Positions 16,637 through 25,848 of a DNA stretch of 31,804 nucleotides are shown here, piece after piece (positions within the stretch are counted from its first letter, which is position 1; the number at the start of each line of letters is the position of its first letter). A program made the translations under genes and the position numbers. The stretch lies in the NCBI GenBank assembly GCA_910585055.1, contig CAJUBY010000021.1, forward strand, positions 1-31,804. The letters are read 5' to 3'. The notes under the pieces were generated by a model. The model was not told the DNA's origin, ran no database searches, and was given only the letters and a program-made list of their open reading frames with translations. The DNA comes from an uncultured Christensenella sp. Its GTDB lineage: Bacteria; Bacillota; Clostridia; Christensenellales; Pumilibacteraceae.

Positions 16637-19600
16637 ATGTATAGGATAGGTCTGGACATCGGTTCCACAACCATAAAAACAGCCGTACTCGACGATGAAG
16701 ACAAGTTAGTGCAATCGGGATATAGGAGACACAACTCCGACGTCCGCGCTACGCTGTACGACGTCTTGACCGAGCTGCTCAAAGATTACGACGAGTTTAC
16801 CGTTACCGTAACCGGATCGGGCGGAATTTCCGTATCGGAATGGCTGGGAATACCGTTCGTTCAGGAAGTAATAGCCGGCGTGGAAGCGATAAAACGACTT
16901 ATACCCGAAACCGACGTCGCCATCGAGCTTGGCGGCGAAGACGCTAAAATTACATATCTTACCGGCTCGCTCGACCAGCGAATGAACGGCACCTGCGCAG
17001 GCGGTACCGGCGCGTTTATCGATCAAATGGCGGTGCTTTTGAATACCGACGCGCAAGGGCTTAACGAACTTGCCGAACAAGCCTCCATCATCTACCCCAT
17101 CGCGTCGCGGTGCGGCGTTTTCGCAAAATCCGACATACAGCCGCTTATAAACGACGGCGCAAAAAAATCGGACATAGCGGCTTCGGTATTTCAATCTGTC
17201 GTAAACCAAACGATTTCCGGTCTTGCGTGCGGAAAACCGATACGCGGCAACGTCGCGTTTCTCGGCGGACCGCTGCATTTTTTGAGCGAACTCGGCGCGC
17301 GTTTCGTAGCGACTATCAAACCCGAAAAAGCGCTGTTCCCCGAAAATTCGCAGGTCTTTAACGCGATAGGCGCGGCGTACAAATCGGAAAAGAAATTTAC
17401 CGCCGCCGAACTTACGCAAAAACTCGAACAGGTAAAAAATACCGGCGACAGCGAAGTAGCACGGCTCGCGCCGCTGTTTTCCGACAAAAACGAACTTACG
17501 GAATTCCGTCTGCGTCACAGCAAGGTCGCAATACCTTTTGCCGATATAAAACAGCACAAAGGCGCGGCGTTTCTCGGCATTGACGCAGGATCCACCACGA
17601 CAAAGGTCGCGCTTATAGATAACGACGGCGGACTGTTATATTCGTGGTACGGATCGAATTCCGGCGATCCGCTGTCTTCCGTGATCGAGGTCGTAAAACA
17701 AATATACGATCTGTTGCCGCCCGAAGCGTACATAGGTTACGGTACTATAACCGGCTACGGCGAAAGCCTTATAAAAACGGCGCTCAATCTCGACAACGGC
17801 GAGATCGAAACGATGGCGCATCTCACCGCGTCCGACACTATCCTGCCCGGCGTCGAATTTCTTTTGGATATAGGCGGCCAGGACATGAAGTGCCTGCGCA
17901 TAAAAGACGGCGTTATAACCGACATCCTGCTCAACGAAGCGTGTTCGTCGGGCTGCGGAAGCTTTATCGAAACTTTTGCAAAGGCTATCGACATGGACGC
18001 CGACAGATTCGCAAAGGTAGGCTTGGAATCGGCCGCGCCCGTCGATCTCGGTTCGCGCTGTACTGTATTTATGAACTCGCGCGTAAAACAAGCGCAAAAG
18101 GAAGGCGCGTCGGTAGCGGATATTTCCGCCGGACTCGCCTATTCCGTCGTAAAGAACGCGCTTTTTAAGGTAATAAAACTGCGCGACGCGAAAGAAATGG
18201 GCGAAAAAATAATAGTTCAGGGCGGAACGTTCCTAAACGAATCGGTACTGCGCGCATTCGAGCTTGTTTCGGGCCGGGAAGTCATCCGACCCAACCAAGC
18301 CGGGTTAATGGGCGCGTACGGCGCGGCGCTCATAAGCCGCAATAACTATACGGGCGGAAAAAGTTCGATCAAAACAAAGGCGGAGCTGGAAAAATTCCGC
18401 GCGATCAAATCGTCGCGGCGCTGCGAAAAATGCGGCAATCACTGCCTGCTAACCATCTCCGAATTCGACGACGGTCGCACGTTTATTTCCAACAACCGTT
18501 GCGAGCGCGGCGGAAACGTGCCCGACAAACAACGGGAAAAACTTCCCGATCTTTTCGACGAAAAGTATAAACGTCTGTTCGCTTACTACCGTCCCCTGCC
18601 CGAAGACAAGGCGCCGCGCGGCACGGTAGGCATACCTCGAGTACTCAATTTGTACGAAAACTATCCGTTTTGGTTCACGTTTTTTACCGAACTCGGATAT
18701 TCGGTAAAGCTGTCGCCGCGGTCGTCGCGCGACGTGTACTCGCGCGGCATAGAAACAATGCCGTCCGAATCGGTGTGTTATCCGGCAAAGATAGCGCACG
18801 GTCACATTCAATCGCTTATCGACAGCGGAGTTAAGTTTATATTCTACCCTTGCCTGCCCTACGAGCGCAAGGAAGACCAAAACGCCGACAACCACTACAA
18901 CTGCCCCGTCGTCGGGTCATATCCCGAAGTGATAAGGCTTAACATGCGCGAACAGTTTGTTAACAACGGCGTTACTTTCGCCGCGCCTTTCCTTCCGATA
19001 GCCACGCCCGTAAGAATGACGGCACGGCTTGCCGAAGAGTTCCCCGACATACCCAAACGCAAAATATCGCGCGCGGTCAAAAAAGCGTACGCCGAACAGG
19101 AAGAGTTCAACGCCTGGTCGAGACGGCGCGGCGAAGAAATAATAAAAATGCTCGACGAAACGGGCGGACACGGCATAGTACTCGCAGGTCGTCCGTACCA
19201 TCTCGATCCGGAGATAAACCACGGCGTGCCGCAGATGATAAACTCGTACGGGTTTGCCGTGCTCACCGAGGACAGCGTCGCGCATTTAAACAAAGCGCCG
19301 CGACCGTTACGCGTAGTCGATCAATGGACGTACCATTCGCGGCTGTACAGCGCCGCAAACTTCGTGCGCACGCGCGACGATCTCGATCTCGTACAGTTAA
19401 ATTCTTTCGGGTGCGGACTGGACGCCGTTACCACCGATCAGGTACAGGAACTTTTGGAAGCCGCGAACAAGGTATACACTCTGCTTAAAATAGACGAAGT
19501 TTCCAATCTGGGCGCAGCGCGTATACGCATACGGTCGCTGATGGCGGTAATAAAAGACCGCACGTCCAAGCACATAACCGTAACGGCTCCGCCGCCGCAG

Positions 19601-20839
19601 ATCCGCAGGGTCATATTCACGGAACAAATGCGGCAGAGCTACACAATTCTCGCGCCGCAGATCTCGCCGTACCATCTGGATCTGGTACAGCCGGCGCTGC
19701 GCAAGTTCGGTTACAACGTAGAAGTCCTGCCCGACAGCACCGACGCGATATCAGTCGGACTCAAATACGTCAACAACGACGCATGCTACCCCACTATAAT
19801 CGTGGTAGGTCAGATAATGAACGCGCTGCTGTCCGGCAAATACGATCTCGACAGGACGGCGGTCATAATGACCCAAACGGGCGGAGGATGCCGCGCGACC
19901 AATTACATAGCGCTCATACGCCGCGCGCTGAAAAGTGCGAACATGCCGCAAGTTCCCGTCGTATCGCTGTCGGCTCAGGGCATAGAAAAGAATCCGGGGT
20001 TCAAAATAGGACTGGGAATGCTCAACTCGCTGGTAAACTCCTTGATTTACGGCGACCTTCTGATGCGCTGTCTTTACAGGGTGCGTCCTTACGAACTCAA
20101 CCGCGGCGAAGCGCGCGATACATACGATAAATGGAACAAACTGCTGCAAAGCGAATTCGCGCAAGGCAACGTTCCGGTAAAAAAATACTGTAAGCAGATA
20201 GTGAGCGATTTCGACGCCGTACCAGTTTCCGACGAAGTAAAGCCGCGCGTCGGCATAGTCGGCGAAATACTCGTCAAGTTCCATCCGCTCGCCAACAATT
20301 ACGCGGTGGACCTTGTCGAGCGCGAAGGCGGCGAAGCGGTCGTGCCCGACCTTTTGGACTTTTTTATGTATTCGTCGTACGACGGTACCGTCAAACACGA
20401 TCTACTGGACGGCAAACGCATGGCAAAGTTAACGTCCGACATAGCGATCGCCTATCTAGAACATCTGCGCAAACCGATGATCGACGCGCTGGAGGGCACG
20501 AAATTCGGCACGCCGACGCATATAAAAAAGCTGGCGGCAAAAGCGAAGGAAGTCACGTCGCTGGGCACGATGGTCGGCGAAGGCTGGTTCCTTACCGCCG
20601 AAATGCTCGAACTTATAGAAGAAGGCGCGCCCAACATAATTTGTATGCAGCCTTTCGCATGTCTGCCAAATCACGTAACCGGCAAAGGCGTTATGAAAGA
20701 GCTTAAACGCCAATATCCGCAAGCAAACATAGTCGCCGTGGATTACGACCCCGGCGCAAGCGAAGTAAACCAAGTAAACCGCATAAAGCTTATGATGTCG
20801 GTCGCTTTGGAAAACGCAAAAAAATCGGATAAACGGTAA
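16637..20839 (+). CDS. 2-hydroxyacyl-CoA dehydratase activase fusion: two ASKHA ATPase domains plus DUF2229/HgdB-like region
   Basis: The protein has 1400 residues from the ATG at 16637 (AAGGA 6 nt upstream). Two BadF/HgdC-type ATPase domains come first, each opening with a phosphate loop: GLDIGSTTIK near residue 4 and LGIDAGSTTTK near 313. Each has a Cys pair 39 residues apart (C120/C159 and C436/C475), the same spacing as the [4Fe-4S]-bridging Cys of Acidaminococcus HgdC. Then come a Cys-rich stretch (RCEKCGNHC), a DUF2229-like region (SESVCYPAK, GRPYHLDPEINHG) and a dehydratase-like C-terminal part with further Cys (NNDACYP, GGGCRATN, IICMQPFACLPNH). The family uses ATP to drive electron transfer that activates radical dehydratases. 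This long fusion is common in clostridia but its substrate is unknown. purA follows 50 bp downstream. Confidence 0.9.
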   Translation: MYRIGLDIGSTTIKTAVLDDEDKLVQSGYRRHNSDVRATLYDVLTELLKDYDEFTVTVTGSGGISVSEWLGIPFVQEVIAGVEAIKRLIPETDVAIELGGEDAKITYLTGSLDQRMNGTCAGGTGAFIDQMAVLLNTDAQGLNELAEQASIIYPIASRCGVFAKSDIQPLINDGAKKSDIAASVFQSVVNQTISGLACGKPIRGNVAFLGGPLHFLSELGARFVATIKPEKALFPENSQVFNAIGAAYKSEKKFTAAELTQKLEQVKNTGDSEVARLAPLFSDKNELTEFRLRHSKVAIPFADIKQHKGAAFLGIDAGSTTTKVALIDNDGGLLYSWYGSNSGDPLSSVIEVVKQIYDLLPPEAYIGYGTITGYGESLIKTALNLDNGEIETMAHLTASDTILPGVEFLLDIGGQDMKCLRIKDGVITDILLNEACSSGCGSFIETFAKAIDMDADRFAKVGLESAAPVDLGSRCTVFMNSRVKQAQKEGASVADISAGLAYSVVKNALFKVIKLRDAKEMGEKIIVQGGTFLNESVLRAFELVSGREVIRPNQAGLMGAYGAALISRNNYTGGKSSIKTKAELEKFRAIKSSRRCEKCGNHCLLTISEFDDGRTFISNNRCERGGNVPDKQREKLPDLFDEKYKRLFAYYRPLPEDKAPRGTVGIPRVLNLYENYPFWFTFFTELGYSVKLSPRSSRDVYSRGIETMPSESVCYPAKIAHGHIQSLIDSGVKFIFYPCLPYERKEDQNADNHYNCPVVGSYPEVIRLNMREQFVNNGVTFAAPFLPIATPVRMTARLAEEFPDIPKRKISRAVKKAYAEQEEFNAWSRRRGEEIIKMLDETGGHGIVLAGRPYHLDPEINHGVPQMINSYGFAVLTEDSVAHLNKAPRPLRVVDQWTYHSRLYSAANFVRTRDDLDLVQLNSFGCGLDAVTTDQVQELLEAANKVYTLLKIDEVSNLGAARIRIRSLMAVIKDRTSKHITVTAPPPQIRRVIFTEQMRQSYTILAPQISPYHLDLVQPALRKFGYNVEVLPDSTDAISVGLKYVNNDACYPTIIVVGQIMNALLSGKYDLDRTAVIMTQTGGGCRATNYIALIRRALKSANMPQVPVVSLSAQGIEKNPGFKIGLGMLNSLVNSLIYGDLLMRCLYRVRPYELNRGEARDTYDKWNKLLQSEFAQGNVPVKKYCKQIVSDFDAVPVSDEVKPRVGIVGEILVKFHPLANNYAVDLVEREGGEAVVPDLLDFFMYSSYDGTVKHDLLDGKRMAKLTSDIAIAYLEHLRKPMIDALEGTKFGTPTHIKKLAAKAKEVTSLGTMVGEGWFLTAEMLELIEEGAPNIICMQPFACLPNHVTGKGVMKELKRQYPQANIVAVDYDPGASEVNQVNRIKLMMSVALENAKKSDKR

Positions 20840-20889
20840 ATACGACGCGGACGGAGATATTCCGAAGTCCGCAACGGAGGTATATCATA

Positions 20890-22161
20890 ATGAACACAAC
20901 AGCATTGATCGGCGCGCAGTGGGGCGACGAAGGCAAGGGCAAGATAATAGATATTCTTGCCCGTAAAGCGGACTATGTCGTACGCGCGACGGGCGGAAGC
21001 AACGCCGGGCATACCGTCGTAAGCGGCGGCAATACCTACAAGCTCCACCTTATCCCGAGCGGAATATTGTATCCCGATACTTTCAATATCATAGGCAACG
21101 GCGTGGTGCTCGACCCCAAAGTCGTGCTCGAAGAGATGGACGCGCTCGCCGCGCTGGGTGTAAAGTTCGACAAGCTTATGATCGATCTCCGCGCGCATAT
21201 AGTAATGCCCTATCATAAAGAGATCGACGAACTTTCCGAAAAAGCCAAGGGTAAGAACGCCATAGGCACGACAAAACGCGGCATAGGTCCGTGCTACGCC
21301 GACAAATGCGACAGGATAGGCATTCGTCTCGTTGACCTGCTCGACCCCAAAGTGTTTGCGGAAAAACTCAAACGCAACGTCGATTTCAAAAACAAACTTA
21401 TAACCGCCGTATACGGCGGCGAGCCTCTCGACTTTAACGAAATATACGCAGAATACTGCGCTTACGCCAAGCGTTTGCAACCGTACGCGTGCGATACCGG
21501 CGCGGTGCTTTACGACGCGATAAAGGCGGACAAACGCGTAATATTCGAAGGTGCGCAAGGCACACTTCTCGATCTCGACAGCGGCACATATCCGTTTGTC
21601 ACAAGCTCGCACCCCATAACGGGCGGATTCTGCGCAGGCGCCGGCGTCGGACCGACGGCTATAAAAGAATGTATCGGCATAGCCAAATCGTACACAACGC
21701 GCGTAGGCGCGGGTCCCTTCCCTACGGAGCTTAACGACGAAGTAGGCGCACATCTTTTAAACGTCGGTCACGAATTCGGCACGACGACGGGACGCGCGCG
21801 CCGCTGCGGATGGCTGGACGCCGTGATACTCCGCCTGGCGGTACGCATAAACGGGTTGACGGGGCTTGTCATAAACAAGCTAGATACGCTTACGGGGCTT
21901 AAAAAGCTTAAAATAGCGACACACTACGACTATAACGGAAAACTTATAGACTGCTTCCCTGCCGATATAAGTATGCTCGCGGATTGCAAACCCGTATACG
22001 AAGAATTCGACGGCTGGACGGAAGATATATCGTCGTGCAAAAAGTTCGAAGAACTGCCCGAAGCGGCGCAGGCATATATACGTGCGATAGAGCGGTTTAC
22101 CGAAACGCCCGTAAAAATGATAGGAGTCGGCGCAGACCGCGATCAAAACATTTACAGATAA
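20890..22161 (+). CDS. purA: Adenylosuccinate synthetase
   Basis: This 423-residue cytoplasmic enzyme joins IMP and aspartate with GTP to make adenylosuccinate, the first committed step to AMP. The N-terminus carries the GTP-binding loop GAQWGDEGKGK with the catalytic Asp. GGSNAGHTVV (catalytic His), the IMP-binding IGTTKRGIGPCYADK, FEGAQGTLLDLDSGTYPFVTS and GTTTGRARRCGWLD follow as in the family. Length is normal. GGAGG lies 9 nt before the ATG. The 50-bp gap behind the activase gene has no terminator, so the two could share a transcript. Confidence 0.97.
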   Translation: MNTTALIGAQWGDEGKGKIIDILARKADYVVRATGGSNAGHTVVSGGNTYKLHLIPSGILYPDTFNIIGNGVVLDPKVVLEEMDALAALGVKFDKLMIDLRAHIVMPYHKEIDELSEKAKGKNAIGTTKRGIGPCYADKCDRIGIRLVDLLDPKVFAEKLKRNVDFKNKLITAVYGGEPLDFNEIYAEYCAYAKRLQPYACDTGAVLYDAIKADKRVIFEGAQGTLLDLDSGTYPFVTSSHPITGGFCAGAGVGPTAIKECIGIAKSYTTRVGAGPFPTELNDEVGAHLLNVGHEFGTTTGRARRCGWLDAVILRLAVRINGLTGLVINKLDTLTGLKKLKIATHYDYNGKLIDCFPADISMLADCKPVYEEFDGWTEDISSCKKFEELPEAAQAYIRAIERFTETPVKMIGVGADRDQNIYR

Positions 22162-22193
22162 GACTGCACTCACCTAAAGTTTGGTAGCGCGGC

Positions 22194-22241
22194 GTACGAC
22201 CCGACCCGTATTACCGTCTGTAACAATACGGTCGGGCGTAC
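22194..22241 (+). other. Long imperfect hairpin between purA and the ABC exporter gene
   Basis: The left arm starting GTACGACCCGACC and the right arm ending GGTCGGGCGTAC pair over about 17 bp with two single-base bulges. No T run follows, so it is a poor terminator. It ends 24 bp before the exporter start, which lacks a clear Shine-Dalgarno site, so a role in mRNA processing or translation is possible. Confidence 0.45.
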
Positions 22242-22265
22242 AACAAACATAAGTAAATAAGCAAT

Positions 22266-24020
22266 ATGCAGACAAAAAATGATAAACAACGAGGATATTT
22301 AAAACGATTTACACGCTACTATAAACCGCATAAAAAGCTGTTTATAATAGATATGTGTTGCGCTTTTATAATATCGCTGTTCAATCTCGTCTACCCGTAT
22401 TTGACCAAAGAGATAATAAACAACTACGTGCCCAACAGACTGCTTACCATGCTGCTGGGCGCGGCAGGGTTTTTGCTGGGGTTCTATGCCGTAAAAGCCT
22501 TTCTTAATTATATACTTCAGTACTGGGGACACGTGGTGGGCGTACGCATACAGTCGGATATGCGGCGCGAACTTTTCGGACATTTACAGGAACTTCCGTT
22601 CGCCTATTTCGACGAAAACAAAACGGGCGCGATAATGAGCCGCATGACGAACGATCTTTTTCAGATCTCCGAATTGGCGCACCACGGTCCCGAAGACGTG
22701 TTTTTATCGCTGATAACGCTTGTCGGCGCGTTTATAATGCTCGCCTTTATAAACGTATATCTCACGCTCATCGTGTTCGCATTCATTCCCGTAATTGTAA
22801 TATACGCCACTCTCATGCGCAGACGCATGACGCGCATATACAAGGAAGTGCGAGTCGCGCAGGCGGAAGTCAACGCAGATGTAGAAAGCGCGATTTCCGG
22901 CATGCGCGTGTCGCGTGCGTATACGGCGCAAAAACACGAATGCGCAAAATTCGACAAAGGCAATTCGTTTTTCGTTAAAAGCAAAAGCGCGCAGTACAAG
23001 GTAATGGGCGAATTTCATTCGTCCATGCGCTTTTTTACGGACTTTCTGTATTTTGCCGTACTGCTCGCAGGCGGCTTGTTCTTTTACTACGGCAAAATAG
23101 ACGTCGGCGGTTTTGCTGCGTTCGTTCTGTATATAAGCGCGCTTATAAACCCCATCGGCACGCTTACCACCATATACGACCAAATACAGGAAGGCGCGAC
23201 CGGCTTTAAGCGATTTTGCGAGATAATGGACGAGCCTGCGGAAACACAGCCGCAAAACGCGCTCCGTCCGGAAACGCTTGCCGGCAACATCGTGTTCGAC
23301 GGCGTGTCGTTCGGCTATAACAACGACGACGACGCGCGCAAGGTAATAACAGATTTCTCACTGGATATCCCGGCAGGCAAGACCGTAGCGCTGGTCGGAC
23401 CGTCCGGCGGCGGTAAGACAACGCTGTGCCACCTTATTCCCCGGTTTTACGAAATAGACGGCGGAAGCATTACGGTCGACGGCTACGATATACGCGAACT
23501 CGACCGCAACGTTTTGCGCCGAAATATAGGCATAGTACAGCAGGACGTATTCCTGTTTAACGGCACTATCCGCGAGAACATAGCGTACGGCGACTTTTCG
23601 GCGAGCGACGACAAAATCGCCGAAGCCGCAAAAAAAGCGAACATCCACGATTATATAATGTCGCTCCCCGACGGCTACGAAACGCGCGTCGGCGAACGCG
23701 GCGTAAAGCTGTCCGGCGGACAGAAACAGCGCATATCGATCGCGCGCGCCTTCCTTAAAGATCCGCCTATACTGATACTCGACGAAGCGACTTCCGCGCT
23801 CGATAACGCGACGGAAATGCTTATACAGGAATCGCTCGGAATGCTGTCCGACGGCAGAACGACGCTTGTCGTCGCGCACAGACTTTCCACGGTGAAAAAC
23901 GCCGACGAAATAATAGTGATAACGCAAAACGGCGTTGAAGAACGCGGCACGCACGAAAGCCTTATCGCGCGCGGCGGCATTTACAAAACGCTTTACGAAT
24001 ATCAATTTAAAAACCTGTAA
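22266..24020 (+). CDS. ABC exporter half-transporter (membrane domain fused to ATPase, MsbA/BmrA-like)
   Basis: The protein has 584 residues. The N-terminal half (about 20-310) has six hydrophobic segments of an ABC exporter membrane domain. The C-terminal half is the nucleotide-binding domain: Walker A GPSGGGKTT near residue 378, Q-loop QQDVFLF, signature LSGGQKQR near 481, Walker B ILILDEATSALD near 500 and the switch His in VVAHRLST near 536. Such half-transporters dimerise in the cytoplasmic membrane and export lipids, drugs or peptides; the substrate cannot be told here. There is no peptidase domain and no paired half-transporter next to it, so a homodimer is likely. No clear ribosome binding site precedes the ATG, but the first membrane helix requires this start. 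Confidence 0.92.
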   Translation: MQTKNDKQRGYLKRFTRYYKPHKKLFIIDMCCAFIISLFNLVYPYLTKEIINNYVPNRLLTMLLGAAGFLLGFYAVKAFLNYILQYWGHVVGVRIQSDMRRELFGHLQELPFAYFDENKTGAIMSRMTNDLFQISELAHHGPEDVFLSLITLVGAFIMLAFINVYLTLIVFAFIPVIVIYATLMRRRMTRIYKEVRVAQAEVNADVESAISGMRVSRAYTAQKHECAKFDKGNSFFVKSKSAQYKVMGEFHSSMRFFTDFLYFAVLLAGGLFFYYGKIDVGGFAAFVLYISALINPIGTLTTIYDQIQEGATGFKRFCEIMDEPAETQPQNALRPETLAGNIVFDGVSFGYNNDDDARKVITDFSLDIPAGKTVALVGPSGGGKTTLCHLIPRFYEIDGGSITVDGYDIRELDRNVLRRNIGIVQQDVFLFNGTIRENIAYGDFSASDDKIAEAAKKANIHDYIMSLPDGYETRVGERGVKLSGGQKQRISIARAFLKDPPILILDEATSALDNATEMLIQESLGMLSDGRTTLVVAHRLSTVKNADEIIVITQNGVEERGTHESLIARGGIYKTLYEYQFKNL

Positions 24021-24068
24021 TAAACCGCAGCTTTGCGAACGCAATACACGTTTAAAATAACCGCTCGA

Positions 24069-24120
24069 TTTACGGTAAATCCGTCCGAACGAAGGACGTA
24101 CGATCGGTGCGCGCCGTAAA
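24069..24120. repeat. Intergenic nested hairpin 1
   Basis: TTTACGG (24069-24075) pairs with CCGTAAA (24114-24120), and CGTCC/GGACG pair inside. It shares the 14-bp CGGTGCGCGCCGTA with hairpin 2. The 24021-24542 stretch is otherwise without a convincing gene: short frames there look random, and a TATAAT at 24161 has no good -35. Confidence 0.4.
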
Positions 24121-24266
24121 CTGCCGATTTGTTCTGTTTGCGCTACGAGTGCCTGCCCCAAAGTATAATACATGAGAGCATACGGATTCGGACGATCTCG
24201 GCGTTAATGCCGTTTGCCGTTATACCGGACTTTGCGTCTTTGCCTTGACATTGTCTCAATACGACA

Positions 24267-24318
24267 TGCAAAACGGTGCGCGCCGTACGCTCTGCGGTAC
24301 GGCAAACGCCGTTTTGCA
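24267..24318. repeat. Intergenic nested hairpin 2
   Basis: TGCAAAACGG (24267-24276) pairs perfectly with CCGTTTTGCA (24309-24318). CCGTAC (24283-24288) and GTACGG (24297-24302) pair inside. The layout of outer arm, loop and inner arm is the same as hairpin 1, with the same 14-bp direct repeat, suggesting two related elements. Confidence 0.5.
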
Positions 24319-24542
24319 CGTATAGACCGCGCCACAGAATGATAAGCGGTGGCTTTACTGCATAAATCAGACTGCGCCTGCCCGTATAAAGTATCTATTG
24401 GGATTAGTCCCGGCTCGGCGCCGATCGCATATACATGAGTCTTTTTTGCCTGCCTTTTTACTCGACAAACCGAACATTTACGGCGCTGTTTTTAACGCAC
24501 GGGATGCGTACTCGGATCACCGTAATTATGCGGTACGATATT

Positions 24543-24851
24543 TTAATTAAAATTATTTGCCACCCAATTGTCGTAGTCGGCGTCGTCAACAGGTTTTTGC
24601 TCCACTACTATGTAACTGTCGATAATGTCTCCGTCGCTCGGCAAATACATTTTGCTGTGAACGTAATTGTACAGGTCGTTAAACTTCCTTGCAAAATTCC
24701 TGTCGTTCATAACGCGCATGTTCCGCAGCGCTCCCAAATACACATAGGCGTACCGCCAACTGAACGGCTGCTTTGTGTAAATGATCTTCGTAGGCGTAGG
24801 ATCTACGCATCTCTTTTTACTTTTTAGTTCCTCGTCTGTTTTATATGACAT
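24543..24851 (-). CDS. Hypothetical protein, 102 residues, repressor-linked
   Basis: I do not recognise the family. The ATG at 24851 is chosen because AAGG(CGG) precedes it, and because a consensus promoter at 24918-24946 would start transcription near 24911; longer in-frame starts up to 25043 lie upstream of that. The protein starts MSYKTDEELKSKKRC and ends DYDNWVANNFN. It is rich in Tyr, Asp and Arg, with no signal peptide or membrane segment, and is probably soluble. It is divergent from an XRE regulator, with two palindromic operators between them. This is the usual arrangement for a phage lysogeny switch or a gene under local repressor control, but nothing in the protein shows which. Confidence 0.6.
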   Translation of the reverse strand: MSYKTDEELKSKKRCVDPTPTKIIYTKQPFSWRYAYVYLGALRNMRVMNDRNFARKFNDLYNYVHSKMYLPSDGDIIDSYIVVEQKPVDDADYDNWVANNFN

Positions 24852-24895
24852 TTTTACCGCCTTTTCCGCTGGGTGCCGCGGACACATGATAAATT

Positions 24896-24940
24896 TGCTA
24901 GCATTAATAGCATAATTATTATATGCTATCAATGCTAGCA
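24896..24940. promoter_or_regulatory. Palindromic operator 1 in the divergent XRE promoter region
   Basis: A 45-bp near-perfect palindrome with outer arms TGCTAGCATT/AATGCTAGCA and inner arms ATAGCATA/TATGCTAT. It covers the -10 and spacer of the minus-strand promoter, so bound protein would block it. The XRE protein encoded next door is the obvious candidate. Confidence 0.7.
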
Positions 24941-24946
24941 TGTCAA
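24918..24946 (-). promoter_or_regulatory. Sigma-A promoter of the 102-residue hypothetical gene
   Basis: On the minus strand a perfect TTGACA (24941-24946), 17-bp spacer and perfect TATAAT (24918-24923), embedded in operator 1. Confidence 0.82.
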
Positions 24947-24952
24947 GCATTT

Positions 24953-24980
24953 TGCTATCATTGGTGGCATAATAGTAGCA
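24953..24980. promoter_or_regulatory. Palindromic operator 2, overlapping the XRE gene leader
   Basis: TGCTATCATT (24953-24962) and AATAGTAGCA (24971-24980) are inverted copies with two mismatches. They share the TGCTA half-site of operator 1 and lie 12 bp before the regulator start. A CATAAT at 24969 may be the plus-strand -10. This suggests autoregulation. Confidence 0.55.
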
Positions 24981-24992
24981 GAGGATATAAAA

Positions 24993-25232
24993 ATGATTAA
25001 TATTGATTGTATACGAGAAAAACTTATTAGCGCTATAAACCAAAGCGGAATAAAAAAAGGCGAATTAGCGAAAAAAATCGGAGTCAGTCATCAAGCAATT
25101 GGGCAATATCTTTATCAAAATAAATTGCCCGCTTTAGATACACTGGCAAAAATTTGTGCTGTACTCGATTTGGACGCTAACGAAATACTTTGCGTGGAAG
25201 AATATAAATATGATTTAGCCCATTCCGAATGA
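24993..25232 (+). CDS. XRE/Cro-CI family helix-turn-helix regulator
   Basis: This 79-residue protein is almost entirely one HTH_3/XRE DNA-binding domain: helix 2-turn-helix 3 is GELAKKIGVSHQAIGQYLYQNKLPALDTLAKIC, centred near residues 23-55. It has no extra effector or dimerisation domain. AGAGGA lies 8 nt before the ATG. It is divergent from the 102-residue gene with two palindromes between them, so it is probably the repressor of both. It is clearly related to the duplicated regulators downstream (shared KLPAL-x-T and ILC motifs) but not identical. Confidence 0.88.
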   Translation: MINIDCIREKLISAINQSGIKKGELAKKIGVSHQAIGQYLYQNKLPALDTLAKICAVLDLDANEILCVEEYKYDLAHSE

Positions 25233-25431
25233 AAACTGTCATTCGGTTAGCCGCGCATTTTAAATCACACAATTAAAAACCGTATCATTTTTTCTTAATA
25301 GCACGACTGCTATCGTTTTTCACTTATAAACGCAGGCGAAGCGTCTAACCCTTGCCCACCGTTAAAATTGGCAACGTAACAATCAATTGTAGTGCATACG
25401 TAGCCGATTATTTAATTATCTCTGACAATTA

Positions 25432-25440
25432 TGTTAAAAT
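25432..25440 (+). promoter_or_regulatory. Extended -10 promoter of XRE gene copy 1
   Basis: TGtTAAAAT lies 18 bp before the start; the -35 is poor (TTAATT at 17 bp). The inverted repeat ACAATCAATTGT upstream could be an operator. Confidence 0.45.
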
Positions 25441-25458
25441 ATTTATGGAGAGTGAAAA

Positions 25459-25686
25459 ATGATAACAATTGAACAAATTCAAGTAAAATTGGCAGATGCC
25501 ATTAAACAAAACAAGATGTCGCAAATTGAGATTGCTCATCGTTTAAACGTAAATCCTGCTACAATTTCTCATTACATACACGGAACTAAATTGCCTGCAT
25601 TGGAAACATTTGCAAATCTGTGCGATATATTAAATATCGACACTAATTATATACTTTGTATAGACGATAATAAAAAGGATAACTAG
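25459..25686 (+). CDS. XRE family regulator, duplicate copy 1
   Basis: This 75-residue protein is a single XRE helix-turn-helix domain (EIAHRLNVNPATISHYIHG near residues 24-42) with a short charged tail, DDNKKDN. GGAG lies 8 nt before the ATG. It is identical in DNA and protein to copy 2. It lies in a patch with a Bro-N gene and a KilA-N pseudogene, so a prophage or plasmid-type repressor is plausible. No toxin gene adjoins it in the same operon, so I do not call it an antitoxin. Confidence 0.88.
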   Translation: MITIEQIQVKLADAIKQNKMSQIEIAHRLNVNPATISHYIHGTKLPALETFANLCDILNIDTNYILCIDDNKKDN

Positions 25687-25848
25687 CCGTAAATACTTTA
25701 CTGCCGCTCCGAGCGCAAATGCAGAATCACAGCGAAAACGTACAAGCTAATATCCTTCCCTGCTTTTTTATTTATACATATCGATATTTGCTTTAACGTT
25801 ACATATCATTTACTTTGTCGCAGCGCGTTTGTAATGACACAATGTAAA

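Noticed and set aside
20743..21753. 336-codon minus-strand frame across purA, and similar frames antisense to the activase gene and ABC exporter
   Set aside because: Fully overlapped by unmistakable purA, activase and exporter genes; no domain or RBS.
24435..24827. 130-codon plus-strand frame over the hypothetical gene
   Set aside because: It lacks an RBS and overlaps the minus-strand gene, which has a perfect promoter.
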